Assembly: GCF_002024165.1 (NCBI RefSeq)
Contig: NZ_MWQN01000001.1
Span: 6,014,001 to 6,078,000 of the forward strand
DNA length: 64,000 bases
Origin: Embleya scabrispora
GTDB lineage: Bacteria > Actinomycetota > Actinomycetes > Streptomycetales > Streptomycetaceae
Reading direction: 5' to 3'
Part shown: one piece after another, positions 1 through 9,254 of the stretch
Layout of the letters: each line of letters starts with the position of its first letter
Numbering within the stretch: the stretch's first letter is position 1
Translations under genes and position numbers: made by a program
Notes under the pieces: generated by a model
What the model was told of the DNA's origin: nothing
Seen by the model: the letters and a program-made list of their open reading frames with translations, nothing else
Database searches by the model: none

Positions 1-665
1 GGTACGACCAGGCCCGACTCGTACGCCACGACCACCGCCTGGACCCGGTCGCGCAGGCCGAGTCGGCGCAGCACCCGGCTCACGTGCGACTTGACCGTCT
101 CCTCGCCGACCACCAGGTGCGCCGCGATCTCGGCGTTCGACAACCCCTGGGCGACCAGGCGCAGCACGTCCACCTCCCGCGGCGTCAGGTCGGCCACCCC
201 GGGCGGATTCGGGCGCGGGCGCAACCGGGTGAACTCGCCGATCAGCCGCCGGGTGACGGTCGGCGCGAGCAGCGCCTCACCGGCGGCCACCACCCGCACC
301 GCGTCGAACAACCGCTCGGCGGTCGCGTCCTTGATCAGGAATCCGCCGGCGCCCGCCACCAGCGCGTCGTAGACGTGCTCGTCGAGGTCGAAGGTGGTCA
401 ACATCAGGATGCGCGGCGGCCCGTCGTCGGGGGTGCCCTCGCGGATGCGCCGCGTGGCCTCGATGCTGTCCATGACCGGCATCCGCACATCCATCAGCAC
501 CACGTCGGGACGCTCCTCGCGGCACCGCCGAATGGCCTCGGCGCCATCGGCGGCGGTGCCGACCACGTGGAAATCCGGTTGGGTGTCGAGGAGCGCGGCG
601 AAGCCGGCCCGCACCACCTCCTGGTCGTCGGCCACCACGATCCGCAGCACCGGCCGCTCGCTCAC
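1..665 (-). CDS. NarL/FixJ-family response regulator (3' end outside window)
   Basis: Cytoplasmic two-component response regulator and DNA-binding transcription factor. The visible ~221 residues show an N-terminal receiver domain (VVADDQEVVRAGF with the acidic pair, phospho-acceptor Asp in DVVLMDVRMP, Thr in MLTTF, Lys in LIKDA) and a C-terminal LuxR helix-turn-helix (LTPREVDVLRLVAQGLSNAE, then ETVKSHVSRVLRRLGL). The GTG start overlaps the TGA of the upstream histidine kinase as GTGA, so the pair is translationally coupled. The gene runs off the left edge, so only the last few residues are missing. The likely target is the divergent ABC exporter through the operator array at 1769-1866; this is inference from position. 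Confidence 0.93.
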   Translation of the reverse strand, partial: MSERPVLRIVVADDQEVVRAGFAALLDTQPDFHVVGTAADGAEAIRRCREERPDVVLMDVRMPVMDSIEATRRIREGTPDDGPPRILMLTTFDLDEHVYDALVAGAGGFLIKDATAERLFDAVRVVAAGEALLAPTVTRRLIGEFTRLRPRPNPPGVADLTPREVDVLRLVAQGLSNAEIAAHLVVGEETVKSHVSRVLRRLGLRDRVQAVVVAYESGLVV

Positions 666-1735
666 GCCACCACTCCCACACCCGCCGGACGCGACGCGGG
701 AAGGGTGGCCTCGACCAGGAAGCCGCCCACGCGCGGCGTGGCGGTGCGCAGTTCGCCGCCCACGCTGGCGGCGCGCTCGCGCATGCCGAGCAGACCGTGT
801 CCGCCGGGTATGCCGTCGCCGTTCGGTCCGGGACCGTTGTCCCGGACGCGCACCAGCAGTACCTCCTCGTCGGTGTAGTCGAGCAGTACGTCGACCGCGG
901 CGCCCGGAGCATGCCGTCGGGCATTGGTCAGCGACTCCTGGACGATGCGGTAGGCCGCGAGTTCGACGCCCGGGTCGAGCACCGCGATCCGGCCGCGCAC
1001 GATCAGCCGCACGCCCGCACCGGCATGGTCCCGGGACTCGTCGATCAGTTCGAGCAGTTGTTGCATTCCGGGCTGCGGCCGGCGGGTCGGCTCGGCGCCG
1101 GCGTCCTCGCGGAGCACGCCGAGCAGACGGCGCATCTCGGTCAGCGCCGCCCTCGCCGTGTCGCCGATCGCCAGCAGGCGCTCCGCACCCTCCTTCGGCA
1201 TGCCCGGGGTGGTCAGTCGGGCGGTCTCGGCCTGCACCGAGATCATCGAGATGTGGTGGGCGACGACGTCGTGCAACTCCCGGGCGATCCTGGCCCGTTC
1301 ACCGCGTGCGGTGAACTCCAGGAGGGTGCTCTCCAGGGCGTGCCGGGAGGCGTCGTGCGCCGCGCTGCGGATGCGGGCACCGCGCAACCGCCCCAGAAGT
1401 GACGCCGTCCACCCGATCAGCACCGCGATCGAGGCGACGATCGGCACCCCGTCGTAGAGCACGCCGACCGGCACCGCCGCCGCCGTGATCAGGACGGGCG
1501 CCGCTAGCGGGCGCCGGGCGACGAGGGCCAACGGCACGGTGGCGCACAGACCGAGCAGCAGGGCCGCGGGCAACAAACCCGCCGCGGCGCGGGTGCCCGA
1601 GAAGGTGCGCACGACCGACTCCGGGAGCGAGAGCGCGCCCAGTGCCACCGCGATGCCGAGCGGATGCCACAGCGACTCCAGCCGTCGGCGGCCGGAGCCG
1701 GCGGCGCGGGTGGGGAGGCGGTCGCTGCGTTCCAT
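662..1735 (-). CDS. DesK/NarX-type sensor histidine kinase
   Basis: Membrane sensor kinase of 357 aa, cognate to the adjacent response regulator. The N-terminal ~130 residues hold about four hydrophobic segments with short connecting loops, so any signal is probably sensed in the membrane. The HisKA_3 dimerisation/phosphoacceptor box reads ARIARELHDVVAHHISMISV with the His in ELHDVVAHH. The C-terminal HATPase_c domain contains AAYRIVQESLTNARRHAP (N box), VRDNGPG and GGHGLLGMRERA (G boxes). The ATG at 1735 follows from the conserved MERSDRLP...RRRLESLWHP lead into the first membrane span; no strong ribosome site is visible. Such kinases commonly control drug or envelope-stress ABC exporters, which fits the divergent transporter. 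Confidence 0.93.
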   Translation of the reverse strand: MERSDRLPTRAAGSGRRRLESLWHPLGIAVALGALSLPESVVRTFSGTRAAAGLLPAALLLGLCATVPLALVARRPLAAPVLITAAAVPVGVLYDGVPIVASIAVLIGWTASLLGRLRGARIRSAAHDASRHALESTLLEFTARGERARIARELHDVVAHHISMISVQAETARLTTPGMPKEGAERLLAIGDTARAALTEMRRLLGVLREDAGAEPTRRPQPGMQQLLELIDESRDHAGAGVRLIVRGRIAVLDPGVELAAYRIVQESLTNARRHAPGAAVDVLLDYTDEEVLLVRVRDNGPGPNGDGIPGGHGLLGMRERAASVGGELRTATPRVGGFLVEATLPASRPAGVGVVA

Positions 1736-1768
1736 GCGGCCATTGTCTCGGGCGGGCTCGGCGGCCGG

Positions 1769-1866
1769 CTTCCCCCAGGCCGGGGAATCGGCTTCCCCCG
1801 TGCAGGGAAAACCACTTCCCCCATGCAGGGGAGCCTGAGAGGGCACCCTCCCCCGCGCCGGGGGGA
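1769..1866. promoter_or_regulatory. Tandem inverted-repeat operator array between HK/RR and ABC exporter
   Basis: Four imperfect dyads of the form CTTCCCCC-n-GGGGAA occur in the divergent promoter region: 1769-1787, 1792-1809, 1815-1833 and 1847-1866. The first three start exactly 23 bp apart, about two helical turns. This spacing fits dimers of a NarL-type regulator binding on one face of DNA. Binding by the adjacent response regulator is inferred, not shown. Confidence 0.7.
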
Positions 1867-1924
1867 CCGGATTGGCTCGCTCGCGTGATGCCCCGCAGGT
1901 GTCCGGATTCGTAGCCTCTCGGAC

Positions 1925-2854
1925 ATGGAAGCCACCATCGAGGTCCGGGACCTGAACAAGCGCTTCGGCCCGCACGTCGCCGTCGACGGCCTGTCCTTCA
2001 CCGTGGAGCCCGGGCAGGTCACGGGCTTCGTCGGACCCAACGGCGCCGGCAAGTCCACGACGATGCGGATGATCGTCGGCCTGGACCGGCCCGACACCGG
2101 ATCCGCGCTGGTCGACGGCCGGCCGTACCGCACGCTGCGCACCCCTCTGCGCCGCCTGGGCGCGTTGCTGGACGCGGCGGCGATACACCCCGCCCGCCCG
2201 GCCCGCGACCACCTCCTGTGGATGGCGCACTCCAACGGGCTGCCCGCGCGCCGGGTCGACGACGTGCTCGACCGGGTCGGTCTCGCCTCGGCCGCGCGCC
2301 GGCCCGCCGGCGGCTTCTCGCTGGGCATGCGGCAACGGCTCGGCATCGCCGGGGCGTTGCTCGGCGACCCGCCGATACTGATGCTCGACGAGCCGGTCAA
2401 CGGCCTCGATCCCGAGGGCGTGGTGTGGATCCGCGGCCTGCTGCGCGCGCTGGCCGCCGAGGGGCGCGCGGTACTGGTGTCCAGCCACCTGATGAGCGAA
2501 CTGGAGGACAGCGCCGACCACCTCGTGGTGATCGGCCGGGGCCGGTTGATCGCCGACACGAGCATCCGTGAGCTGCTCGCCGCGGCCTCGGGCGGCCGGA
2601 TCGTGCTGCGCACGGCGCGGCGCCGCGAGGCGATGACCGTGCTCACCGGCGTCGGCGCGACCGTGGCCGCCACCGAGCGCGACTCGTTGACCGTCACCGG
2701 CCTGACCGCCGAACGCATCATCGGGCTGCTCACCGAAAACGGGGTCGCGTTCTCCGGCATCGCCGAGCATCGCGCCTCGCTGGAGGAGGCATATATGGAA
2801 CTCACCCGCGAAGCCGTCGACTTCCGCGCCGCCGTCGACGCCGAGGAGCGGTGA
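1925..2854 (+). CDS. ABC exporter ATP-binding protein
   Basis: ATPase subunit (309 aa) of an ABC-2 type exporter. It shows Walker A GPNGAGKST near residue 38, the Q loop, the signature FSLGMRQRL near residue 132, Walker B ILMLDEP near residue 155 and the H-loop in LVSSHLMSELE. The C-terminal ~80 residues form the accessory domain typical of DrrA/BcrA-like ATPases. The ATG at 1925 is only 59 bp past the last operator dyad, with no clear ribosome site; a short leader or leaderless transcript is possible. It is followed by two permease genes with 1-nt and 4-nt overlaps, so the three form one transcription unit. The substrate is unknown. Confidence 0.93.
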   Translation: MEATIEVRDLNKRFGPHVAVDGLSFTVEPGQVTGFVGPNGAGKSTTMRMIVGLDRPDTGSALVDGRPYRTLRTPLRRLGALLDAAAIHPARPARDHLLWMAHSNGLPARRVDDVLDRVGLASAARRPAGGFSLGMRQRLGIAGALLGDPPILMLDEPVNGLDPEGVVWIRGLLRALAAEGRAVLVSSHLMSELEDSADHLVVIGRGRLIADTSIRELLAAASGGRIVLRTARRREAMTVLTGVGATVAATERDSLTVTGLTAERIIGLLTENGVAFSGIAEHRASLEEAYMELTREAVDFRAAVDAEER

Positions 2855-4347
2855 TGGGCACCCCCGCGAGCACGCCGTATCGCAGTCCGCTGACCGGCGG
2901 CCGCGACACCTTCGGCCGGCTCCTGCTGTCCGAGTGGATCAAACTGCGATCGGTGCGCCGCTGGTTGCTCACGCTCACCTCGGCCGCGCTGCTGACCGTC
3001 CTGGTCGGCCTGCTGATCGCGCTCGGCGCCGGGAGCGGCACCTCGACCGACGGCGGCGAACAGGGCCGGGTCAGGTTGGCCGACCACTTCGACGACCAGG
3101 GCGAGTTCGTCGGCCGCGACCTGAGCGGCGACGGCGAATTGGTCGCCCGGGTGAGTACGCAGGACCGCAGCCCCGGTCGGGCCAAGGCGGGCCTGATGAT
3201 CAGGGCGAGCGACGCGCGCGGCGCGGGCTACGCGGCGGTGATGGTCACCCCCGACCACGGCGTGCGGTTGCAGAGCGGGTTCCGTACCGACACGGCCGGC
3301 AGCGGCGGCGGCGTGCCGCGATGGCTGAAACTGGTTCGGGCCGGATCCTCGATCACCGCGTACGAGTCGGCCGACGGCGCGGACTGGCGTCGGGTCGGCC
3401 GCATGACGGTGGGCGGGCTGCCGCAGATCGCCCGGATCGGCATGTTCGTCGCGTCACCGGACGAGGTGAAGGTGGAGCGGCAGTTCGGCGGGGAGGGCAT
3501 CTCCGGCGAGACCACGAAAGCCCGGGCCACCTTCGACCACGTCGGGCTGACCCCCACCCGGTCGCAGCCGGTCGGGGCCTGGTCCGCCCGACCCGCGCCG
3601 GGCGGACCGGCGGGATCGGCCGGACCGGCCGACCCGGGCGCCGACCGGCCCGATGCGGGACCGCCTCCCGGATTCACCGAGGTCGACGGCACATTCACGC
3701 TGATCGGCGCCGGCGACATCGGGCCGAACCGCTTCGGCGACGACAACATCCAGACGATCCTCGGCGGCGTCCTGGTCGGTCTGATCGCGGTGGTGGCGCT
3801 CGGCGTGGTGTCGATCACCGCCGAATTCCATCGGGACACGATCCGCACCACCTTCGCGGCCACCCCTCGACGCGAGCGGGTGCTCGCGGCCAAGGCGCTC
3901 GTGCTCGGCGGGGTCACGTTCGTCACCGGACTCGCCGCCACGTTCGGCGTGTTCCTGGCCACCGGGCCGGTGCAGCGCTCGAAGGACCGCATACCGCCGG
4001 GGCTCACCGACGCGCATGTGCTCCGGGCGCTGATCGGTACGGCCGCGCTGTTCGCCGTGGTCGCGGTCCTCGCGCTGGCCGTGGGGGCGATCGTGCGCCG
4101 CGGCGCGCCCGCGATCGCGCTCGTGCTCGCGCTGCTGCTGATTCCCCGGATCGTCGGCACGGGTCTGCCGGTATCCACCGCCGGATGGGTGGAACGGCTC
4201 ACCCCCGCCGCCGGATTCGCCATCCAGCGCACCTTCGACCGATACGACAGCACGACCGGGCCGTGGAGCGGATTCGCGGTGTTGTGCGCCTACACCGCGC
4301 TCGCCCTGCTCGTCGCGGGTCGGCGGCTGCGGGAGCGGGACGCATGA
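2854..4347 (+). CDS. ABC-2 permease with extracellular beta-sandwich domain
   Basis: Permease of 497 aa in the same operon as the ATPase. It starts with the typical cytoplasmic lead FGRLLLSEWIKLRSVRRW and one membrane span (about residues 40-60). About 210 extracytoplasmic residues follow, then about five more spans. The inserted part has the hallmarks of a concanavalin-like/DUF1349-type sandwich (FVGRDLSGDGELVARV, KAGLMIRASDARGAGYAAVMV, WLKLVRAGSSITAYES, IGMFVAS). This is not usual for ABC-2 permeases and may bind a glycan or other surface ligand. ATG at 2854 is preferred over GTG at 2851 because GAGGAG lies at 2843-2848. A Pro/Gly-rich linker (about 240-275) joins the sandwich to the next span. 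Confidence 0.85.
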   Translation: MGTPASTPYRSPLTGGRDTFGRLLLSEWIKLRSVRRWLLTLTSAALLTVLVGLLIALGAGSGTSTDGGEQGRVRLADHFDDQGEFVGRDLSGDGELVARVSTQDRSPGRAKAGLMIRASDARGAGYAAVMVTPDHGVRLQSGFRTDTAGSGGGVPRWLKLVRAGSSITAYESADGADWRRVGRMTVGGLPQIARIGMFVASPDEVKVERQFGGEGISGETTKARATFDHVGLTPTRSQPVGAWSARPAPGGPAGSAGPADPGADRPDAGPPPGFTEVDGTFTLIGAGDIGPNRFGDDNIQTILGGVLVGLIAVVALGVVSITAEFHRDTIRTTFAATPRRERVLAAKALVLGGVTFVTGLAATFGVFLATGPVQRSKDRIPPGLTDAHVLRALIGTAALFAVVAVLALAVGAIVRRGAPAIALVLALLLIPRIVGTGLPVSTAGWVERLTPAAGFAIQRTFDRYDSTTGPWSGFAVLCAYTALALLVAGRRLRERDA

Positions 4348-5132
4348 GGTACGCCGTGCACGCCGAGTGGACCAAACTGCGCACGCTGCGCTCGACCGCC
4401 TGGCTGCTGCTCGGACTGGTCGCGGCGACGGTCGTGGTCGGCGTGTCGGTCGCCTCGGCCGTCGACACCTCGCACTGCCCGACGCCGGCCCGATGCTTCG
4501 AGGACACCACCAAGGACAGCCTGACCGGCGTGCGGGTCGGGCAGATCGCGGTGGTCCTGCTCGCGGCGTCGATGATCGGCACCGAATACGGCACGGGGAC
4601 GATCCACACCACGCTGACCGCGTTCCCGCGCCGCGTGCTGCTCCTCGGCGGCAAGGCGAGCGTGCTCGCGGGGGTGGTCGCGGCGGCGGGTACGGTCGCG
4701 GTGCTCGGCGCGTTGTGGGCGGGGCACGCCGTGCTCGCCGCCAACGGCTTCACCCCGGCGAACGGCTACCCGGACCCGTCTGTGACCGATGGGGCGACGC
4801 TGCGCGCGGTCGGCGGGACGGTGGTGTACCTGGTGCTGGTCGCGCTGCTGACCTTCGGCGTCGGTGCGGCGCTGCGGAACACGGCGGGCACGACGACGGT
4901 GCTGCTCGCGCTGCTCTACATCGCGCCGCTCCTGGTCCAGGCGGTCTCCGACCCGGACTGGCATCGCCGACTGGACGGGATCACCCCGATGACGGCGGGG
5001 CCGGCGGTCCAGACCACGCGGGGGTTGGAGCGCTTGCCGATCGGACCCTGGCCGGGGATGGCGGTGCTGGGCGGATACACCGCTACGGCCCTGCTGGTCG
5101 GCGGCGTGCGATTCGTACGGCGTGACGCGTGA
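4344..5132 (+). CDS. ABC-2 permease, second membrane subunit
   Basis: Permease of 262 aa with about six hydrophobic segments. Its N-terminus MRYAVHAEWTKLRTLRST matches the common ABC-2 permease lead xxEWxKLRT, and GTEYGTGTIHTTLTAFPRR is the conserved cytoplasmic loop of this family. Its ATG overlaps the stop of the preceding permease (ATGA). It lacks the inserted extracellular domain of its partner, so the two subunits probably form an asymmetric heterodimer. A loop after the first span carries two Cys (HCPTPARCF), possibly disulfide-bonded outside the membrane. Confidence 0.9.
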   Translation: MRYAVHAEWTKLRTLRSTAWLLLGLVAATVVVGVSVASAVDTSHCPTPARCFEDTTKDSLTGVRVGQIAVVLLAASMIGTEYGTGTIHTTLTAFPRRVLLLGGKASVLAGVVAAAGTVAVLGALWAGHAVLAANGFTPANGYPDPSVTDGATLRAVGGTVVYLVLVALLTFGVGAALRNTAGTTTVLLALLYIAPLLVQAVSDPDWHRRLDGITPMTAGPAVQTTRGLERLPIGPWPGMAVLGGYTATALLVGGVRFVRRDA

Positions 5133-5275
5133 CGCGGGAGGGCGGGGCGATGCGGACGGGGGTTCGTGGTCGGCCCAGGGCTGTTGGGGGAGCCGGCCGT
5201 TCTCGACCGCCGAGGTGGCCGGCGAACACGCCGACACCGCGGCGGTCATGCTCGTGCGAACGATCGCCACCATGA

Positions 5276-5290
5276 TGGTCCGATGGACCA
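5276..5290. promoter_or_regulatory. Perfect dyad in the intergenic stretch before the DUF5984-like gene
   Basis: TGGTCC-GAT-GGACCA is a 6-3-6 perfect inverted repeat about 100 bp upstream of the gene at 5393. The intergenic stretch 5133-5392 holds nothing else I can name. A regulator site is plausible but unproven. Confidence 0.4.
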
Positions 5291-5392
5291 CACGATGTAT
5301 CACGGCACGGCGGGCGGGCGCGCTCACCCGCTCCACCTCGGCCTGCCCCGGAGCCGGTCATCGACAGCGGGCGCTCCGAACGAGGCATCGGC

Positions 5393-6187
5393 GTGACGGT
5401 GCGGTTCCGGTTCGTGTTGCGGGCGGTGGAGGCGGTGCGGCCCTGGGGGGACGAGGCGCCCCGGTTGGGCTGGTTCATCCTGACGGACGGCTGGTACTGG
5501 ATCGAGGCGGGCGGCCACGAACTGCTGCGCTACGCGGACCCGGCGCGGGCCGAGGCGTTCGCCGGTCCGGACGCGGTGCGCGAACCACCGTACGTCGACT
5601 ATCACGTGGTCCGGCTCTGGGAGGACCTGGTCGATCTGATGCCCCGGATCATGGAGCCCGTCCCGCCGGACCTGGCCGACTTCGTGCCGGATCGACGGCT
5701 CCGGGTCGAGGGGTCGGCCGCGCCCGATGCCGAGGCGGCGATCTCCTGGGCGGAGGGGCACGTGCTGGACATGGGCCACCTGCGGGCGGCGCCGGACATC
5801 CGGTTTCGGCGCGCGGTGTCGGGCGGGGACGACACGATGACGATCACCTGGGCCCACGCGTCGGAGCCGGACGACGACGACCCGATCCGCTTCACCGCGC
5901 CGGCGACCGGTCGGGTCAGCGTGCCCACCGAGGCGTTCACCGCCGCCGTGACGGACTTCGACCGCGACCTGTTCGCCGCGATGGAGGAGCGGGTCGGGGC
6001 CCTCGAAGCATCCGGCCCGCCCCCGGGCGTCGAACTCGACACGATCCACCTCCGCCACGAACACCGCGACCGCGCGACCTGGTTGCGCCGAGCCCTCGAC
6101 CGCACACCCGACACCGACTGGCCGGCGGTGCGATCCGGCGCAGAACTCCTCGGCCGACCGACCGGGACCTCGGCGGAGAGGGCTTGA
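5393..6187 (+). CDS. DUF5984-like protein of unknown function
   Basis: Soluble protein of 264 aa with no signal peptide or membrane span. It begins MTVRFRFVLRAVEAVRPWG and is rich in Trp/Asp/His (WFILTDGWYWIEAGGHELLRY). The overall pattern resembles actinobacterial DUF5984 proteins, whose role is not known; the family assignment is from memory of the motif. The GTG start has a GAGG about 8 nt upstream. The nucleotidyltransferase gene follows 80 nt downstream on the same strand, so co-transcription is likely. Confidence 0.65.
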   Translation: MTVRFRFVLRAVEAVRPWGDEAPRLGWFILTDGWYWIEAGGHELLRYADPARAEAFAGPDAVREPPYVDYHVVRLWEDLVDLMPRIMEPVPPDLADFVPDRRLRVEGSAAPDAEAAISWAEGHVLDMGHLRAAPDIRFRRAVSGGDDTMTITWAHASEPDDDDPIRFTAPATGRVSVPTEAFTAAVTDFDRDLFAAMEERVGALEASGPPPGVELDTIHLRHEHRDRATWLRRALDRTPDTDWPAVRSGAELLGRPTGTSAERA

Positions 6188-6267
6188 GACCGATCGGGTC
6201 CGATGTGGCGGTCGTTCGGCGCGCGCCGGCGGTTGCTCCGCCGCCCGGCGACGTGGAGGATCGGGCG

Positions 6268-7368
6268 ATGCCCGTGCCGCCGTCCCACCTCGACCCCGAC
6301 TCGGCGACACGATGGCGGCGCGCCCGCGCCCGGGCCGTGGACCATCTTTTGGCGGCCGTGGCCGGGTGCCGCCGGGTCGACGAACTCGTGGTGCGCGGTA
6401 GCGTGTTGCTCAAGGCGTGGTACGGCGCGGCGGCCCGCGAGCCGGGTGACCTCGACTTCGTGGTGACGACGAAGGGATGGGGGCCGGAGGACGGCCGTAC
6501 CGACCGGATGTTCGCCGAGATCGCGCGCCGCGCCGAGGAGTCGTCCGGGACGGATGTGTCCGGCGTACGGGTCGTCGCGACCCGGGCCCTGGACGAAACG
6601 CTCCGGGCCTACGACCGCGCGCCCGGCCGCCGATTCGGACTGCCGTGGCGGGCCGAGGGGTTGCCCGGCGGGACGGTGTATCTGGACTTCGTCTTCGACG
6701 AACGGTTGCCGAGCGCACCGGAGTTGGTCGAGATCCCACACTCGGACGGCACCGGTACGCACCTGCTGATCGGCGCCACCCCCGAACAGTCGTTGGCCTG
6801 GAAGTTGTTGTGGCTGGTCGAGGACGACCACCCGCGCCCGCAGGATCTCCACGACGCGGTATTGCTCGCGGAGCACGTGGCGTTGCCCGTCTCGCTGCTG
6901 CGCACCACGTTCATGGCGTTCGACCCCAGCCACGGCGGCCACCCGTTCACCGTGGATTCACTGGCCCTGGACCGGGTGAAACCCTTCGCATCGAACCACG
7001 ATCACCCCGGGTCGACTGACGGCGAGCTGCCGGCACGACTGATCCGGGCGCTTGCACCGACCTTTGCCGCAGGGGCCGGGGCCGGTGCGAGCGGATATGT
7101 GCGGGCCGCGCGGCGGTTGAGCCCTTGGATCGAGAAGTGCCGTGCGCTGCGCGGGGATTCGCGGGCGCTGTTGGCTGTGATCACGGCCGACTCGTGGCAT
7201 CTGGACTCGGCTCTGGTGGTGTATCGCGAGGTGATCGGGCCGGGGACGTGCGACCTGGCCGAGGCCGCGCGGGTGGTGACCGGCCACTGGGACGCGCGGC
7301 CGGCGCAGGTCGGACACGAGGGGTGGCATCCGCATGTGGTGGCGGAAGCCTTCGGGCGGTTGGGCTAA
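6268..7368 (+). CDS. AbiEii/MenA-like nucleotidyltransferase
   Basis: Protein of 366 aa with a minimal-nucleotidyltransferase fold signature: [13 protein letters not shown]...GDLDFVV (G-S and D-x-D metal-binding carboxylates near residues 47-70), a third carboxylate in VYLDFVF, and the helical motif [17 protein letters not shown]...QDLHDAVLL found in AbiEii toxins. In that family the enzymes modify tRNA 3' ends or other targets and often pair with an AbiEi-type antitoxin. No antitoxin-like gene is adjacent, so this may be a housekeeping or orphan variant. The ATG at 6268 is chosen for GGAGG at 6255-6259. The last 4 nt overlap the stop of the convergent ligase gene. Confidence 0.8.
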   Translation: MPVPPSHLDPDSATRWRRARARAVDHLLAAVAGCRRVDELVVRGSVLLKAWYGAAAREPGDLDFVVTTKGWGPEDGRTDRMFAEIARRAEESSGTDVSGVRVVATRALDETLRAYDRAPGRRFGLPWRAEGLPGGTVYLDFVFDERLPSAPELVEIPHSDGTGTHLLIGATPEQSLAWKLLWLVEDDHPRPQDLHDAVLLAEHVALPVSLLRTTFMAFDPSHGGHPFTVDSLALDRVKPFASNHDHPGSTDGELPARLIRALAPTFAAGAGAGASGYVRAARRLSPWIEKCRALRGDSRALLAVITADSWHLDSALVVYREVIGPGTCDLAEAARVVTGHWDARPAQVGHEGWHPHVVAEAFGRLG

Positions 7369-9038
7369 GGGCCGGGTGGGGGTTGGGTGAGGAGTTCGAG
7401 GGAGCGTTCGCGCATTTCGATTTTGCGGATCTTGCCGGTCACCGTCATGGGGAACGCGTCGACCAGGTGGACGTAGCGCGGGATCTTGTAGTGGGCCAGC
7501 CGGCCGGTGCAGAACTCGCGGAGGGCGTCGGCGGTCAACTCCGGTGCGCCGGAGCGGAGTTTGATCCAGGCCATCAGTTCCTCGCCGTAGCGGGCGTCGG
7601 GGACGCCGACGACCTGGACGTCCTCGATGTCCGGGTGCGCGTACAGGAACTCCTCGATCTCGCGCGGGTATACGTTCTCGCCACCGCGGATCACCATGTC
7701 CTTGATCCGGCCGACGATGGAGACGTAGCCGTCCGCGTCCATGGTGGCCAGGTCGCCGGTGTGCATCCAGCCGTCGGCGTCGATCACCTCGGCGGTGCGC
7801 TCGGGGTCGCGCCAGTAGCCGAGCATCACCGAGTAGCCGCGCGTGCAGAATTCGCCGGGGGAGCCCTCGGGGACGGTCGCGCCCGTGGTCGGGTCGACCA
7901 CCTTGATCTCCAGGTGCGGGTGGACCCGGCCGACCGTACCGACCCGGCGCTCCAGCGAGTCGTCGCGGCGGGTCTGGGTGGACACCGGCGAGGTCTCGGT
8001 CATCCCGTAGCAGATGGTCACCTCGGCCATGCCCATCCGGTCGATCACCCGCTTCATCACCTCCACCGGACACGGTGAACCGGCCATCACGCCGGTGCGC
8101 AGCGAGGAGAGGTCGTACTTGCCCGCCTCGAAGTCCGGCAGGGCGAGTTCGGCGATGAACATGGTCGGCACGCCGTACAGGACCGTGCAGCGCTCCTCGT
8201 GCACGGCGCGCAGCGTGGCGGCCGGGTCGAACAGCGCGGCCGGGATCACCATGCACGCGCCGTGGCTGGTCGCGCCGAGATTGCCCATCACCATGCCGAA
8301 GCAGTGGTAGAAGGGCACCGGCAGGCATACCCGGTCGGCGGCGGTCCAGCCCTGGATCTCGGCGACCAGGAAGCCGTTGCCGAGGATGTTGCGGTGGGAG
8401 AGCGTGGCGCCTTTCGGGAAGCCGGTGGTGCCGGAGGTGTACTGGATGTTGATCGGATCCTCGGGCCGCAGCGTGGCCTCGCGGGCGCGCAACCGGTCGA
8501 GCGAGACGTCGGCGCCCTCGGCGAGCAGGGCGGGCCAGTCCGGAGTGCCGATGTGCACGACGCGTTCCAGGTCCGGGCAGGTGGGGCGGACCTCGGCGAC
8601 CATCGCGGGGTAGTCGCTGGTCTTCACGCGCGAGGCGGCGATCAGGAGTCTGGTGCCGGATTGGGCGAGCGCGTATTCGATCTCGTGCACCCGGTAGGCC
8701 GGGTTGAGGTTGACCAGGATCGCGCCGACGCGGGCGGCGGCGTACTGGACGAGGGTCCATTCCGCGCAGTTGGGCGACCAGATGCCGACGCGGTCGCCCG
8801 CCTCGATGCCGACGCCGATCAGGGCGCGGGCGAAGTCGTCGACGGCGGTGTCGAACTCGGCATACGTCCAGCGCCGGCCGCTCGCGCATTCGACGAGGGC
8901 GTCGTGGGCCGGGTACGCGGCGGCGATCCGGGCCAGGTTGGCACCGATGGTCTCGTGGGGGAGGGGCGGCGTGCGCTCTCCCTGGCGGGAGGACGGGGGG
9001 ATCTCGGCCTGTGGCGGGGCGGGCACGGGGGTGGTCAT
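7365..9038 (-). CDS. Fatty-acyl-CoA synthetase (AMP-binding)
   Basis: Acyl-adenylate-forming enzyme (557 aa) that activates a fatty acid with ATP and transfers it to CoA. The adenylation core motifs are clear: [16 protein letters not shown] (A3), CYGMTETSP (A5), [23 protein letters not shown] (A7), [16 protein letters not shown] (A8) and the A10 lysine in MTVTGKIRK. The layout matches FadD/medium-chain acyl-CoA ligases. It is transcribed divergently from a GAF-LuxR gene with a 216-bp spacer that contains a G/C dyad at 9147-9162, so it is probably the target of that regulator. Confidence 0.93.
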   Translation of the reverse strand: MTTPVPAPPQAEIPPSSRQGERTPPLPHETIGANLARIAAAYPAHDALVECASGRRWTYAEFDTAVDDFARALIGVGIEAGDRVGIWSPNCAEWTLVQYAAARVGAILVNLNPAYRVHEIEYALAQSGTRLLIAASRVKTSDYPAMVAEVRPTCPDLERVVHIGTPDWPALLAEGADVSLDRLRAREATLRPEDPINIQYTSGTTGFPKGATLSHRNILGNGFLVAEIQGWTAADRVCLPVPFYHCFGMVMGNLGATSHGACMVIPAALFDPAATLRAVHEERCTVLYGVPTMFIAELALPDFEAGKYDLSSLRTGVMAGSPCPVEVMKRVIDRMGMAEVTICYGMTETSPVSTQTRRDDSLERRVGTVGRVHPHLEIKVVDPTTGATVPEGSPGEFCTRGYSVMLGYWRDPERTAEVIDADGWMHTGDLATMDADGYVSIVGRIKDMVIRGGENVYPREIEEFLYAHPDIEDVQVVGVPDARYGEELMAWIKLRSGAPELTADALREFCTGRLAHYKIPRYVHLVDAFPMTVTGKIRKIEMRERSLELLTQPPPGP

Positions 9039-9146
9039 CGCGGGTCACCTGCCTGGACGGGGTGGGTGGCGGGGCCGGGTTTTCGGTGCGGGACGGCTGT
9101 GTGGTCGCGACGGTAGGTGGGGGCGGGTGTGGGCGGCGAGCGCAGT

Positions 9147-9162
9147 ACCCCCGAATGGGGGT
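9147..9162. promoter_or_regulatory. ACCCCC-N4-GGGGGT operator candidate
   Basis: A perfect 6-4-6 inverted repeat, ACCCCCGAATGGGGGT, sits midway between the divergent acyl-CoA ligase (start 9038) and LuxR regulator (start 9255). A dimeric LuxR-type regulator is the likely binder; this is inferred from position and symmetry. Confidence 0.6.
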
Positions 9163-9254
9163 GATGCCGGGCGGGGCTCGGCAGTACGGTGCCCGGGCGT
9201 GGTGTGGGTGTGCCCGGGACGGGTACGACGCGAGCCTGAGTGTGGGGAGGGGCC

